Positions 1-9,468 of a DNA stretch of 64,000 nucleotides are shown piece by piece; position 1 is the first letter of the stretch, and each line of letters starts with the position of its first letter. The DNA is from Nematostella vectensis (Eukaryota; Cnidaria; Anthozoa; Actiniaria; Edwardsiidae). Below the pieces are notes generated by a model. It searched no databases. It had not been told where the DNA came from and saw only the letters and a program-made list of their open reading frames with translations. The DNA is taken from positions 17,965,075 through 18,029,074 of the forward strand of contig NC_064038.1 in the NCBI RefSeq assembly GCF_932526225.1. Reading direction: 5' to 3'. A program made the position numbers and the translations under genes.

Positions 1-540
1 TTCTGAGTACCCTGAGTCATTCCTTCACTTTAAATACTGCCAAAGTTTAATTACTGTCAGAGTTTCGTTGTCACACGATGTCTCTTTAATGAAGTATTTT
101 TATTTTGTCATTGATGACGTCACAATCACGTGACCATATTGGTGCACCCCCTTGACACCTTCATGACACCTACCAAGAGTGGTTGTTATATGATGTTTTG
201 TTCATGAGATATGGATATTTTTGATCTTAATGAAATCGGAATAGTTTGCTTTTAGTGACCTCTTCGAACCAAGTTTGGTTGTCATATGATGTTTCGTTTA
301 GGAGATATTAATATAGATATGACATCGGGATTAATTAATTGACGTCATCGATGACGTCACGCATCACTTGACCATATCTTAGCACCGCTCTTGACACATA
401 CATGGCACCTACCAAGTTTGGTTGTTATACAATGTTACTTTCACGAGATATGAATGTTTTTTATCTTTTATGAATGTTTGTTATCAGACTTCACCTTTCC
501 CTTGCTAGGCATACAATAACGCCTTTAATTAAATAATTTC
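1..540. repeat. diverged ~238-bp direct repeat, non-coding
   Basis: Two diverged copies can be aligned, one starting near 115 and one near 353. Each begins GACGTCAC, passes through a CACCTACCAAG segment, and ends in a GAGATATG segment. A partial third copy of the middle part lies at 265-314. No reading frame of note is present. This resembles a dispersed non-coding repeat; I do not recognise a family. 541-850 shows nothing further. Confidence 0.5.
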
Positions 541-942
541 TTTTGTCTAATAAAATAAGACTACAAGCAATTTGTTCCTTTTCTCTTATAAAACAGACAG
601 AGAAACCATGAAACAAAGGGGGTCTTGCAATGGAAAATGTGCTAACTGCCCCATAGAAATCTAAAATAATATAGATTTTACCCTTGCAATTGAATGACCA
701 ACCAATCTATGAGCTCGAGCACTTCTCCATGAGAACTTCTAGTCTATAGGTTTTCTAGTCATACCACGTAGTCACACTAGATCGTCCGATGATATTTGAG
801 TAAAGGTATTGTGTTTGCTATTACCAAAATAAAGAACATGCTAAGAACATGCCGAGGCTCAGATGGCAGAAAATTTTTTTACTACTCCCGATGCGTTCTA
901 AAACGCAGAATCAAATTCTGCTCATAGAAACAACCTTATTAT

Positions 943-1032
943 TGCTATTGCTTATTTGTGTAATTCTTTTCCTAATATTGTTGAATGTTTTTATTTGTTC
1001 CCCGTGGGAATGCGCTCGAACCAAACCAAGCC
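943..1032 (-). mobile_element. LINE tail fragment fused to the end of the PolB remnant
   Basis: Positions 943-992, read on the minus strand, match the stretch at 18638-18686 that opens the LINE 3' fragment (peptide KTFNNIRKRITQ). Positions 1001-1032 match half of the hairpin at 18481-18552. The PolB homology stops at this point, so a LINE-associated insertion or deletion appears to have truncated the Polinton. Confidence 0.5.
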
Positions 1033-1807
1033 AAAAGTTGTCAAACACATCAGCCAGCAATAGTATGTCAGACTCAAGGTATAGGTCGTGGTAGTCGCCC
1101 ATGGTTTTAAGCTTAAACTTCTTCCACACATTTCTAGCATGTTTGTAATCGTCCTCTGAGATGTGTCGGTCGTACATGGTGCTATAGAAGTCCTCCTTTG
1201 CTTGTAGCTTGTCGTTGAACCTCTCGAAGCTGTCCATGTAGTCGTATGGGTATACTCCCTTTCTAGCCACGAGGTCGAGTCTCTTACCTTTAAACCTCTA
1301 AGAGGTGTGTTTCAATGACTCCCTAAGTAGGTTGCCTACCAATTTCTCCAAGCTGGAGCTCATAAACTGGAAGTTGTCTATTAAGGTGAGGTGGTTGCCG
1401 AGCATGAAGGCCATGCACTTCTACATGTTGTTCGGTTTAGCGTTGATGTTCATTTGCTTCTCTTCACCTTTACCGTTTGTGTATGTATGCTTCTTGTCTA
1501 TGGCTCCAATCTCTTACATTATGAAATGGCTGTCGTAGCCTCTTGGGTTGTGAAATATGACGGGTACCTTTATCTCCTCAGGATTGATTCTAAATTTCAG
1601 GTTACACTCTTGGTGCGCCGAGCCTCTGTACTTACCAATTATGTGGCAGTGGTCTCGAACTCGAGTGTCCTTCTTAGTGTATTCCTTGCTGCATATGTGG
1701 CACTCTTGGGCTTTTTGGAACTGATCTTCGTCATGCTTTGACATTTTTAGCGCTTTATTGAAATGATTCCTCATAATGTTCTTGCAGCATTTGACTTTTT
1801 CTAGCAT
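1033..1807 (-). pseudogene. PolB: Polinton protein-primed DNA polymerase B, N-terminal/exonuclease region (fragment)
   Basis: This is a remnant of the family-B DNA polymerase that replicates Polinton/Maverick elements by protein priming. The first part (1514-1807) carries a Cys-x2-Cys ... DHCH zinc motif like recombination endonuclease VII, followed by a segment typical of the polymerase exonuclease region (VPVIFHNPRGYDSHFIM). After frame changes near 1513 and 1305, the frame at 1270-1033 contains YPYDYMDSFERF and YLESDILLLADVF, a signature of this polymerase group. The palm and thumb domains are missing; homology ends where LINE-like sequence begins. Several frameshifts make it non-functional. 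Identification rests on these motifs and on the Polinton genes next to it. Confidence 0.8.
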
Positions 1808-2274
1808 CTTCTATTTTGTGCTATCCATAATCTAGCGCACCTGCATAATTTATTCTCGCGCTGTGATGGAAATGCTCGTATTTTAGAGCGCACACAGCTT
1901 GGTATAGCATTATTTTACGATAGATATAAACATTTTTAGATGAACAACTCTAGAAATGATATTTATTTTGGGTTAGAATATGAAAATTGAATTTAGCGCT
2001 CAGAGCAATTGTCCTGACATGTTGACGCATGGCAAAAGATTGATAATTGATTGTTCTTGAGACCGTGGGTGGGAGGAGCTTTCCTTTTTATAGCGGAGCC
2101 TCGTGTTTAAGTGGTGGGTAAGGTGCGTTTAATTCGCACTGTCCGTGGAAGACTCCTCAAACTATATGCTTTTAAATATTGGGCTACTATATGCTTAGTC
2201 GAGTTCGTATATGTCGACCAGTCCAAACATGTCCTGCTTATGGGGTCATACTCTCTATATGTCCCTTATGCCTC

Positions 2275-2526
2275 TCACATATCGGCCTCATCCTGTACGG
2301 GCGGCGTTCGAGTGTGACCAGCGGCGTGGTTATCAGAGCGTGGGTTCATTTCCGTTCGCAGGATTCGATCCGACTTGTTCGTATACACTACTATATGAAA
2401 ATATTTTTTCAGTCTGTCGCTTAGAGCGCGCTGGTGCTTCTTCGAGTGGATGTGGTTAGTCTTCCCAGCCAACGTGAAGTTCTTGCCGTTCCCATACGCT
2501 GGACAGTACCACTCCTTGTTTAGCAT
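2275..2526 (-). CDS. small Polinton-associated protein with a degraded zinc-finger-like motif
   Basis: The 83-residue frame opens with MLNKEWYCPAYGNGKNF and has HIHSKKHQR about fifteen residues later, which looks like a C2H2-type finger in which the second cysteine is now tyrosine. It lies on the same strand as, and just downstream of, the Bro-N/nuclease-like remnant, so it may be the C-terminal part of that gene or a separate small gene. After residue ~40 the sequence no longer looks conserved. Function is unknown; the assignment to the Polinton is by position and strand. Confidence 0.35.
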   Translation of the reverse strand: MLNKEWYCPAYGNGKNFTLAGKTNHIHSKKHQRALSDRLKKYFHIVVYTNKSDRILRTEMNPRSDNHAAGHTRTPPVQDEADM

Positions 2527-2604
2527 GTACTTTTCTCTCCTCGTCAGGACAGGGGCGTCCCCTACCTCTTTGCGATTCCATATATACTACTACTATATCT
2601 TTTT

Positions 2605-3055
2605 TCTATAAATGTCTGTGGATGTACTTCAGGTGGTCACTTGGTTCTCACCCAGTGATACACTTAAGACAGCTCTCGGATGGCGGTTCGTGATGAAGTT
2701 TACGACCTTCTTATGCAGATCATACTCAGTTTCAATGCTGAAATAGAGTATCTGGTGAGTCTGGTGAGTCGCTCGTACCTCCCTACCATTCTCACAGACG
2801 GCAGTATTTCGCTAGTGACCCACCTCTTGAAGTCTCTTGCTCTGCTCATGTTGGATCTCAGTATCATGCTGTACATCCCAGACTCATTAATGTATATCGC
2901 TTGGGGGAACGATTCGTTCCCCCAAGGTCTGAGCTCTCCCAGAGTGATCCTATCCTCTGGGTCAACATGGTCTCTTATAGCCTTTCTAGTATTTTTGTAC
3001 CCTAGCCCGTAGCCAGATCTCGTCGCACTTCTTGATCCTCGTGTTATTATATATG
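2605..3055 (-). pseudogene. Bro-N domain protein with nuclease-like C-terminal segment (Polinton)
   Basis: Translated on the minus strand with a frame change near 3020, this stretch gives YKNTRKAIRDHVDPEDRITL, then AIYINESGMYSMILRS and FKRWVTSEILPSVR, the hallmark of the Bro-N domain found in baculovirus BRO and phage antirepressor proteins. A second frame change near 2745 leads to YDLHKKVVNFITNRHP and LGENQ, which resembles the start of the nuclease-like domain fused to Bro-N in some Polintons. The rest of that domain is lost. Bro-N proteins bind nucleic acid; the role in Polintons is not established. The gene is broken by at least two frameshifts and a truncation. Confidence 0.65.
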
Positions 3056-3126
3056 AAGGTGTCTAGACAAGTACACATACTATACTATAGAAAAGATATT
3101 ATTCACAGCGTCGAGGGTTCCTATCG

Positions 3127-3440
3127 CTAATTGATCCTTTTACGCCCCTTTACACATGGTAGAGGGAGATCACTCACCTGAGCTCGTATCTGATGCTCGT
3201 CCATGATTATCGTGAGCCCCATACCTCGACTCCTCGCTCGGGAGCATCTCCGTCGTTGCTCCACCGTCAACATCAACGTGTCGCCGCCTTTCAGCTCGCT
3301 GTACGACAACTCCATGGGAACATAGCACCATGTGTCATATTAAGCTTCAAGCAGACAAGCCTCGTCCACAGGATGTTCTCGTCAGATAGAGTTAGCTTCA
3401 CTGGAAGGTACTCCACTGCCATCTATATACTACTACTATA
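3127..3440 (-). pseudogene. small PX-like Polinton protein (broken)
   Basis: The minus strand reads EYLPVKLTLSDEN near 3410. After a frame change it reads ELSYSELKGGDTLMLTVEQ, then DEHQIRAQ. The order 'LTL start, LSG/GGD-x-L-x-LT-x-x-Q, basic spacer, I-x-M-x-x-x-Q-I-R' mirrors the N-terminal half of the longer PX protein at 5246-6021. I infer a paralogous short PX-type protein, possibly a DNA-binding or minor virion component. A stop and a frameshift interrupt it. Confidence 0.4.
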
Positions 3441-3458
3441 CTTTTTTTCTACAAGTGT

Positions 3459-4262
3459 TTATAGTGCGTTTAAATCCCTGAATGGTATCCAACTGTTAAC
3501 TTTGTCACTGTATCCCTTCCACTTCTTTTTATGATCCCTCCGAATGACTTTATCGATGCGGAAAACATCTTGCTTAGCTTTTAGTAGTTCAGGTTCGTAG
3601 TAACTACCTTGTATGTCTTCATTATTTAGATCCTTAACTTTGTAAGTGAATGGATTAGTGTGTTGTATTTTCTCAACTATAAAAACCTCCTCAGTCCAAT
3701 TCGGTGTGTAGCCCTTGTCGAACACATTTCATTTATATTTACTTATCCTAACCTTATCACCTATTTTAAATATAGGCTTCTGTTTTGGTGTCTCCATGTT
3801 ACCATATAGACTGAAACATACTAAACCTTCATTCTTCTTTTTGCTAGCTTCTACGGGCGTCATCTTAATGCTTGAGTGTTTGGTGTTGTTATACTGCTTC
3901 AAAATCTTGGGTAGCATCTCTAAATATTGCGTATTACCTCGAGCTGTGAATTGTTTCAACAATTTGGTTTTAATTGTTCTATTCCATCGTTCGCAAACAC
4001 TGCTTTTTTCTTCATTCTCAGTCGAATACATCTGTATAACATTTTTCTCTAGTAGGTCTTTCAGGTGTCTGTTATAGAATTCTTAGCCTTTATCGACCCA
4101 TAGATACCCTGGTTTTCTTCCTTGAGAATTGTTTCTAATGCTGCAGTTACAGTTTCGCCTTTTTTTTATCTTTTAACGGTATGATCCAACCATTTTTACT
4201 AAATACGTCTAAAACCATGAGTAGGTATCGAAACCCTCGATGAGTCGGAACACCATATCTCA
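3459..4262 (-). pseudogene. INT: Polinton retroviral-type integrase (rve) with C-terminal chromodomain, decayed
   Basis: This is the DDE integrase that inserts Polinton DNA. From the N-terminal side the minus strand shows GFRYLLMVLDVFSKNGW and IPLKDK, then after a frame change WVDKG followed by an in-frame TAA and EFYNRHL around the second catalytic aspartate. Next come STENEEKSS and ERWNRTIKTKLLKQF (positions 4031-3729), with the catalytic glutamate in ERWNRT. The C-terminal frame (3725-3459) holds IDKVIRRDHKKKWKGY, typical of the Polinton chromodomain. The N-terminal region with the first aspartate is absent or shifted. At least one stop and two frameshifts are visible. Confidence 0.8.
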
Positions 4263-4275
4263 TCTGTATGATTAA

Positions 4276-4770
4276 CTATAACGCGCCGTCGGGTGATTTT
4301 TTTTTTACTGGCTTGTGTAATTTATCAGCTAGTTCTTCTTGCCAGTTTTCTTCACTCGACGGCTTTTTTCCGTTATTTGGCTTTTTAACACCGAGGCCGA
4401 GTTTTCGTTTTGCATAGCATATGTCATGGTACGCCGCGATCTCGTCTACTTTATTCAGCAATTTGACCTTCCAATCAGTCACTTGGCCAGTCTCTTTGTC
4501 GTATACGAGTTGTTTCTCAAGCGGGTTGTATGACCCCATATATTTATAGCTCCCAGGTGTGAACCCGCCCTTAGGCCTAGGCAGGTAACCGATGATTTTA
4601 TGGATATCCAGTTTACCACCTTCCTTTGCGCTGACAAATTTGCCCTTAGTTATGCCACATGATGAACAAGTACACTTTAGCATCGTACGTCCGTTTTTAG
4701 TTTTCTCGTACCGTTCAGAGTCTGGGATGCAATCAGTGACTCTCTTCTCTTTGATGCAGTAAGGCTTCAT
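4276..4770 (-). CDS. Polinton protein with parvovirus VP1-like phospholipase A2 fold
   Basis: This 164-residue frame is one of the few uninterrupted Polinton genes here. Residues 1-45 contain a Cys-rich segment (CTCSSCG). Residues ~63-85 read PRPKGGFTPGSYKYMGSYNP, the counterpart of the calcium-binding loop of parvoviral VP1 phospholipase A2. Residues ~113-118 are AYHDIC, matching the catalytic His-Asp pair. In parvoviruses this enzyme opens the endosomal membrane during entry; related genes occur in adintovirus/Polinton elements. The usual GPGN loop is altered (GSYN), so activity is doubtful. The gene sits between protease and integrase on the same strand. Confidence 0.7.
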   Translation of the reverse strand: MKPYCIKEKRVTDCIPDSERYEKTKNGRTMLKCTCSSCGITKGKFVSAKEGGKLDIHKIIGYLPRPKGGFTPGSYKYMGSYNPLEKQLVYDKETGQVTDWKVKLLNKVDEIAAYHDICYAKRKLGLGVKKPNNGKKPSSEENWQEELADKLHKPVKKKSPDGAL

Positions 4771-4807
4771 ATATCATTAGAGTATACTAAAATATGATAT
4801 GAGGAAC

Positions 4808-5245
4808 CTATGGTTCATGGTCATGGTCTTGGTCATTTAGACTGATCGAATCATTATGAATAGCGTCGAACATAGAGACCCCCATTTGTCTCTCTAGGAG
4901 GTAGTACAAGCACCAGTAGCCGCAAAGTACTGACAGTCTCTCTTGGATCTCATCCCCTGAATAAGCAAGCGCCTTTCCAGACGTAGCTAGGTACCGCTCA
5001 ACCTCATGTGGCACTCCAAAGCTATCGAAGTATTCGCAGTACGTGTCGTCTATATTTCAGTAGCAGACCCAATGATTTCCAGCGCCTTTACTATCGTCGA
5101 GGTTGACTATCCCACATTCCTTTCTATGGATCCTCTTGGGTAGATCATCACGACTATATACATCTCTGAAGTACTCTAAGCCTAGCTTGGTGACCCATTT
5201 TAGAAGGTCGATGTTTGAAAGTGGTTTATTAACAAACCTTATAGC
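4808..5245 (-). pseudogene. PRO: Polinton adenain-like cysteine protease
   Basis: The adenovirus-type maturation protease cleaves virion precursor proteins in Polintons/adintoviruses. The frame from ~5245 contains FVNKPLSNIDLLKWVTKLG, then NHWVC with the catalytic histidine, and an in-frame TGA directly after it. The same frame continues through YCEYFDSFG to VLCGYWCLYYL, which holds the catalytic cysteine of the CG-x-W/C context. Both catalytic motifs are present, but the stop between them separates the two halves. The gene follows PX on the same strand, the usual order. Confidence 0.8.
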
Positions 5246-6021
5246 AGCGCTCCGAGTAGTGGGATACCGTTGAACGGGCTGTTTTTGCCTAGCAGGAGCC
5301 CTCTTGCGTTTTTCTTCTTCTTTTCTTTGCCTTCTTTTTGGTTTAGCTCTATATCAAATCATTGGGTCATCCCACTGACCGTAAAATGGAGGTGGTCTTA
5401 GGCTTAGGCGACCGCCCTTAGGCTTAGGTGGTGGGGGATTATGTACGTTTGAAGGTAGTTCTGAGGCCGGTTGTCTACTTGGAGACCTTAACCCGATAGA
5501 GCTGACATAGGAAAGGGCACCCCGATCGAAGCAAGCAACGCCCCGAGGAACCCCCCTTCCTTTTGCTTTCTAGTTAGTTTAAACTGTGGGATACCAGACT
5601 CAGTTTGGAGGGCTTGAACGATTTGCTTCTTTTGTTTTTGCGTTAGGTAGACCTTATACTTTATTAGTTTGTCAACTTTGTCTTGCGGGACACAAAATAG
5701 CCCAGAGCCAGTTTTGGGTAAGGCCTTATTGACACCCCAACTAGCTGGTCCACTAAGAGCACACGTGGCTAATGGAGCGCCCAAGAATCCACCTTCCTGC
5801 TTTCTAATCTGAGTCTGACTGATTTTCATGTCAGTCCCTGTCCTATTTCGTTTCGACTTCTCAACTCGATTAATCTGGCTTTTTGTCAACAGCACAGAAT
5901 CTGAGCCTGACAGTTGGCTATGCTTTTGTCGAAGAGTTATTGGTGCTTTCTTCTGATATGACTTGAGCAACTTCTCCTTTTGACCTAGAGTCAATCTTAC
6001 ATTGTATTTGACATACGACAT
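5246..6021 (-). pseudogene. PX: Polinton PX (adenovirus pX-like) minor virion protein
   Basis: The intact first part (6021-5488, 177 residues) starts MSYVKYNVRLTLGQKEKLL, has LSGSDSVLLTKSQINR, and contains two glycine-rich GGFLGA segments. These match the PX family of Polintons, thought to be a DNA- or capsid-associated protein. After a frame change near 5490 the homologous reading continues as a proline-rich stretch (NPPPPKPKGGRLSL, PPPFYGQWDD), hits a TGA near 5356 and runs through a Lys/Arg-rich tail into the protease start. Two alternative frames and one stop show that the C-terminal part is lost. The DIRS element begins 28 bases upstream of its start. Confidence 0.65.
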
Positions 6022-6048
6022 CTATACTAATACGTTATACAAAAACCG

Positions 6049-6838
6049 TTTTATGCCTTCCCCACTTAGCTTCCATAGAACGAGAGCTGCTTTAACCCGC
6101 GCTTTGTTTACTGGGCATGGATACAAAACAAGACAGTGTTTGAATCATAATGGCTATGGGCTGTTAGCCCAAAGCCGCTTTATTAATAAAATTTGTCAAA
6201 ATATATAATTTGCTCTGATAAATCTAAAAATTGCCCAGTAAAGGTGAGGGCAAACAACGCCAAATGCATGGTGGGTGATAATCCACAATAATCCACCCAA
6301 GGGAAAAAGCAGCACTCGAGAACGATAGCACATATAAGCTACAATCATACCTTCGCATAGTGTTGCTACTTAAAGCAAAAACAAAATGCTTTGTCAATTA
6401 TCCAATCACAACACAACAAGGACACAGCCCATGCAAATGTTTCCTGTATTGTGACAGGAGAAAAGTAAATGCCAATTTGATAAAGGCGGCAGACTTTCGC
6501 CCTTATGAACAAGCTACTAACAAAGCAATTGTACCGCAAAGACACCGCCCATGCAAGTGATTGCCAGTACTATGCAAGAAAAGAGAACAATTTAAGTTAA
6601 ATGGATTCAAGCAAACTGCTACCCTTGTAAGCAGTTGCCTTGTCTGGATTGTAGCTCAACCTAAACTCAAGGATGGGCAAGAAATACACTACTATGCAAG
6701 TTGCTACATATGAGATGTACTGCACACACTCAATCTATCGCCCTTGCAAGTAGTGGAGTGTATACAGTACACATCATATGCCTTCGAGAACCAATGGATT
6801 CCCCAGCAATCGACCAGTTCTAAAAGGAAAAAATTGTA
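6049..6838. other. DIRS 3' non-coding region
   Basis: No gene is seen. The stretch contains an inverted 10-mer (TTTACTGGGC at 6107 and its complement at 6233) that could form a 136-base hairpin. It also has several loosely repeated 'CCATGCAAGT/CCCTTGCAAGT' motifs between 6430 and 6760. In DIRS elements this end normally carries the internal complementary region; I infer that but could not align it. Confidence 0.4.
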
Positions 6839-7765
6839 CTAATTCACAAGACTATTGACCCGTATGTACTTCTGAAAGGCATTAGATTTCCAGCGTCCCA
6901 TAATCCTGATCTGTGCATCAGATAACCCTTGCGCTGCCGCATGAGATGCAACTCCAATCCGAAAGCTGTGCCCTTTATAAAATGATGGATTAAGACCTGA
7001 ATGTCTTATAGCAAGTGACAGCAAGTTAGTGAATTTATCTCTAGTAACAGCATTACCAAAACTGTCCAAAAATAGGGGGCCAGCATGTGTACCCCTCAAA
7101 ACTAAGTACTGCAGCAGTAAATTAACTGGACAAGGGCTGTTCTGGCGCTGAATTATCAGGGAGAAGGGACGCTGATTGTAGCTGTGTTTAAAATTATGAA
7201 AAGTCAATTTCAGAGCTTTAACCACACCGGTCTCCGCTTTGAGTTGGGATAGTTGAAAAATTGTTAACAGACTTCCTGTATTCTGAGTTTGACTGGATTG
7301 AGTCATTTCCCCAACTCGTAAGAAAGCATAAAAGGCAAAACAGCACATTGATTGAAAAAGACATGATTCAAATTTCGTGGAACAAATAACAGGAGCTGCT
7401 GTAACCAAACGTTGTAGTATTGGCAAGGTGATGGGAAGCCGAGTATCAAGTTTAAAACCAATTTTGCTATAGCCTTTGAGTATCTGGATCACATAAAAAA
7501 CCTTAGTTGGATCAGGAAGATTAGATAAACGATGTGAATAGCCCAGCGCAGATACATAAGTGTGAACAGTTGAAGGGGCATAGTGATGATCGAATAAATA
7601 TGCAATAAAAAGAGCTACCATACTTGGCGATATGGGCAGCTGTACAGCACAATTCTGGAAGGTAGCGCTGAGGAACTGGTTAAATAAACGCCAAGCCCGT
7701 CTATAGGTAGGGATGGATGATTGCTGAAGGCTTGAAGCCATGAGTGTTTCAACTATGGGCCCCAA
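6839..7765 (-). CDS. YR: DIRS tyrosine recombinase
   Basis: This intact 308-residue protein is the phage-integrase-type recombinase that integrates the circular cDNA of DIRS elements. The catalytic set is visible: Arg150 in FLRVGEMTQ, His266-x-x-Arg269 in GHSFRIG, Trp292 in MGRWKS, and the nucleophile Tyr300 in FQKYIRV. The N-terminal ~100 residues form the SAM-like core-binding region. The start overlaps the end of the RT frame by 13 bases, so the protein may be made by reinitiation or from a spliced or shifted message. It is the last gene of the element on the minus strand. Length and motif spacing fit DIRS recombinases rather than Cryptons. Confidence 0.9.
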   Translation of the reverse strand: MGPIVETLMASSLQQSSIPTYRRAWRLFNQFLSATFQNCAVQLPISPSMVALFIAYLFDHHYAPSTVHTYVSALGYSHRLSNLPDPTKVFYVIQILKGYSKIGFKLDTRLPITLPILQRLVTAAPVICSTKFESCLFQSMCCFAFYAFLRVGEMTQSSQTQNTGSLLTIFQLSQLKAETGVVKALKLTFHNFKHSYNQRPFSLIIQRQNSPCPVNLLLQYLVLRGTHAGPLFLDSFGNAVTRDKFTNLLSLAIRHSGLNPSFYKGHSFRIGVASHAAAQGLSDAQIRIMGRWKSNAFQKYIRVNSLVN

Positions 7766-9468
7766 TGTTGTGGCAACAGAGACAACGGAATTTCCGTCGG
7801 GTTGGAATGCATTGTTGCTGGGGCTTTTTCTCTGAAAACCTGAAGCTGGAGACGAGATAAAGAATCTGCTAAAATGTTATGCACACCTGGTATATGCTTT
7901 GATCTGAAAAGAATATTATGTTTAAGACAAAGGGCGACCAAGTGGCGGACAAAAAACATTAGAGATTTATCCCGGCAGCTCTGTTTATTGATCACGTAAA
8001 CCAATGCTTCGTTATCAGTAAAAAATAAAATGCACTGGTTGGTCATTCTATGCCCCCATAAATGTACACTAAGGACAATGGGATAGAATTCCAGAATAGC
8101 GATGTTCTTTCCTACCCATGTATCGGGCCATTGCCCATAGCACCATTCGTCACCAAAAACTGCCCCATAACCCAGAGAGCCTGCAGCATCAGTAAAGAGC
8201 CGAAGTTTAGGTGAGCTCACCCAGTGCTCGTCAAGGAAAAATGACTTGCAATTGAAGTTCTGAAGAAAAGACAGCCAAATTTTTAAGTCCTCCTTGGCAC
8301 TTATATTTAGTCTGATCTTGTGGTGAGGGGCCCTAACATTAATAGTGAGATCTATCAGCCGCCTCAGAAAGGCCCTGCCAGGCATGACAACAGAACATGC
8401 GAAATTTAGCATTCCAATTAGCGACTGTAACTCCTGGAGGGACACCTTCTTTCTGCGCAAAAAACTAGTAATCAGCTGTATAGACTTGTCAATTTTGTCT
8501 TGTGGTAGGCGAGCCACTAACATTTGGGTATCAAGTTCAATACCCGCAAACTGCAAAGTAGTGGCAGGTCCCATTGTTTTCTCTGGTGCTATGGGAATAC
8601 CCAGATAGTTACATAGGTCCAGAAAAAGTTGTAGTTGCGCCCTACATAGATCTTCGGTAGGGGCTATGATCAAAAAGTCATCAAGAAGGTGGAGGATTGA
8701 ATGTATATGTAATTTGTTCCTAGCTATCCATTCCACAGCCGTACTAAAGGTTTCAAACGTTTTACAGGAGCTGGAACAACCCATAGGCATGCATCGATCA
8801 TAATAGTAAGAGTCTCTCCATTTAAAACCCAACAAGGGGTAGTCCTTAGGATCGATAGGAATTATGCGAAATGCATTCTTTATGTCAGTCTTAGCAAGAT
8901 AACAGCTGGTACCATTATGCCGAATAAATCGAATTGCGTCCTCGATAGTGGCATAACGGACGCTTGTATTAGCTGGCATTATGCCATCATTGATAGAAAT
9001 CCCTTTAGGGAAAGAAAGATGATGTATAAGCCTAAATTCACCGGGTGTTTTCTTAGGTACAACCCCCAACGGAGATACCCGAAAGGGTGAAAATGGTGGG
9101 ATTGCAAAGGGACCTGCAAGCCTATGGGCCTCCAGCTCTTTGAAGACCTTGGCATCAACAATTTCAGGATGTTCAGAAGCCGAAAGCAGGTTCTGAGATT
9201 CAAGGGGTTCTAATGTGCCTTCAAAATGCAAGGAAAAACCTGAATTGAAACCCTTAGACAGATAAGCAAAAATGGCTGGTTCATACCCAGAAAGTAAATG
9301 TAAAAAACGTTCACTTTTTACCGGGGTTGGAAGATTGGGGCCTGGCATGTTCCGATTGTCCTCCCGGTTGTTGCCGTTGGGGACGAAAACATTTAGTGGC
9401 AGGGTGGCTACCAGCACTGCAGAGATAACATGCATGCTTGAAGTCGCAACCCGAACATGCCTTGCCAC
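7753..9468 (-). CDS. RT-RH: DIRS reverse transcriptase / RNase H
   Basis: This 571-residue polyprotein copies the element RNA into cDNA. RT motifs in order are: VVPKKTPGEFRLIHHLSFP (~137-155), AKTDIKNAFR with the first catalytic Asp195, YYDRCMPMGCSSS, and HLLDDFLII with the Asp pair at ~263-264. The usual Tyr/Phe before the Asp pair is Leu, as is common in DIRS. The RNase H domain follows at ~400-540, with LFTDAAGSLGYGAVF and FFTDNEALV supplying acidic residues. The frame is uninterrupted. The first methionine lies inside gag (158-base overlap, different frame), and the first ~45 residues look like gag shadow, so the true start of RT may come from ribosomal frameshifting or a later methionine. 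Confidence 0.9.
   Translation of the reverse strand: MARHVRVATSSMHVISAVLVATLPLNVFVPNGNNREDNRNMPGPNLPTPVKSERFLHLLSGYEPAIFAYLSKGFNSGFSLHFEGTLEPLESQNLLSASEHPEIVDAKVFKELEAHRLAGPFAIPPFSPFRVSPLGVVPKKTPGEFRLIHHLSFPKGISINDGIMPANTSVRYATIEDAIRFIRHNGTSCYLAKTDIKNAFRIIPIDPKDYPLLGFKWRDSYYYDRCMPMGCSSSCKTFETFSTAVEWIARNKLHIHSILHLLDDFLIIAPTEDLCRAQLQLFLDLCNYLGIPIAPEKTMGPATTLQFAGIELDTQMLVARLPQDKIDKSIQLITSFLRRKKVSLQELQSLIGMLNFACSVVMPGRAFLRRLIDLTINVRAPHHKIRLNISAKEDLKIWLSFLQNFNCKSFFLDEHWVSSPKLRLFTDAAGSLGYGAVFGDEWCYGQWPDTWVGKNIAILEFYPIVLSVHLWGHRMTNQCILFFTDNEALVYVINKQSCRDKSLMFFVRHLVALCLKHNILFRSKHIPGVHNILADSLSRLQLQVFREKAPATMHSNPTEIPLSLLPQHWGP

Noticed and set aside
2680-3012. 110-codon plus-strand frame
   Set aside because: Antisense shadow of the Bro-N remnant.
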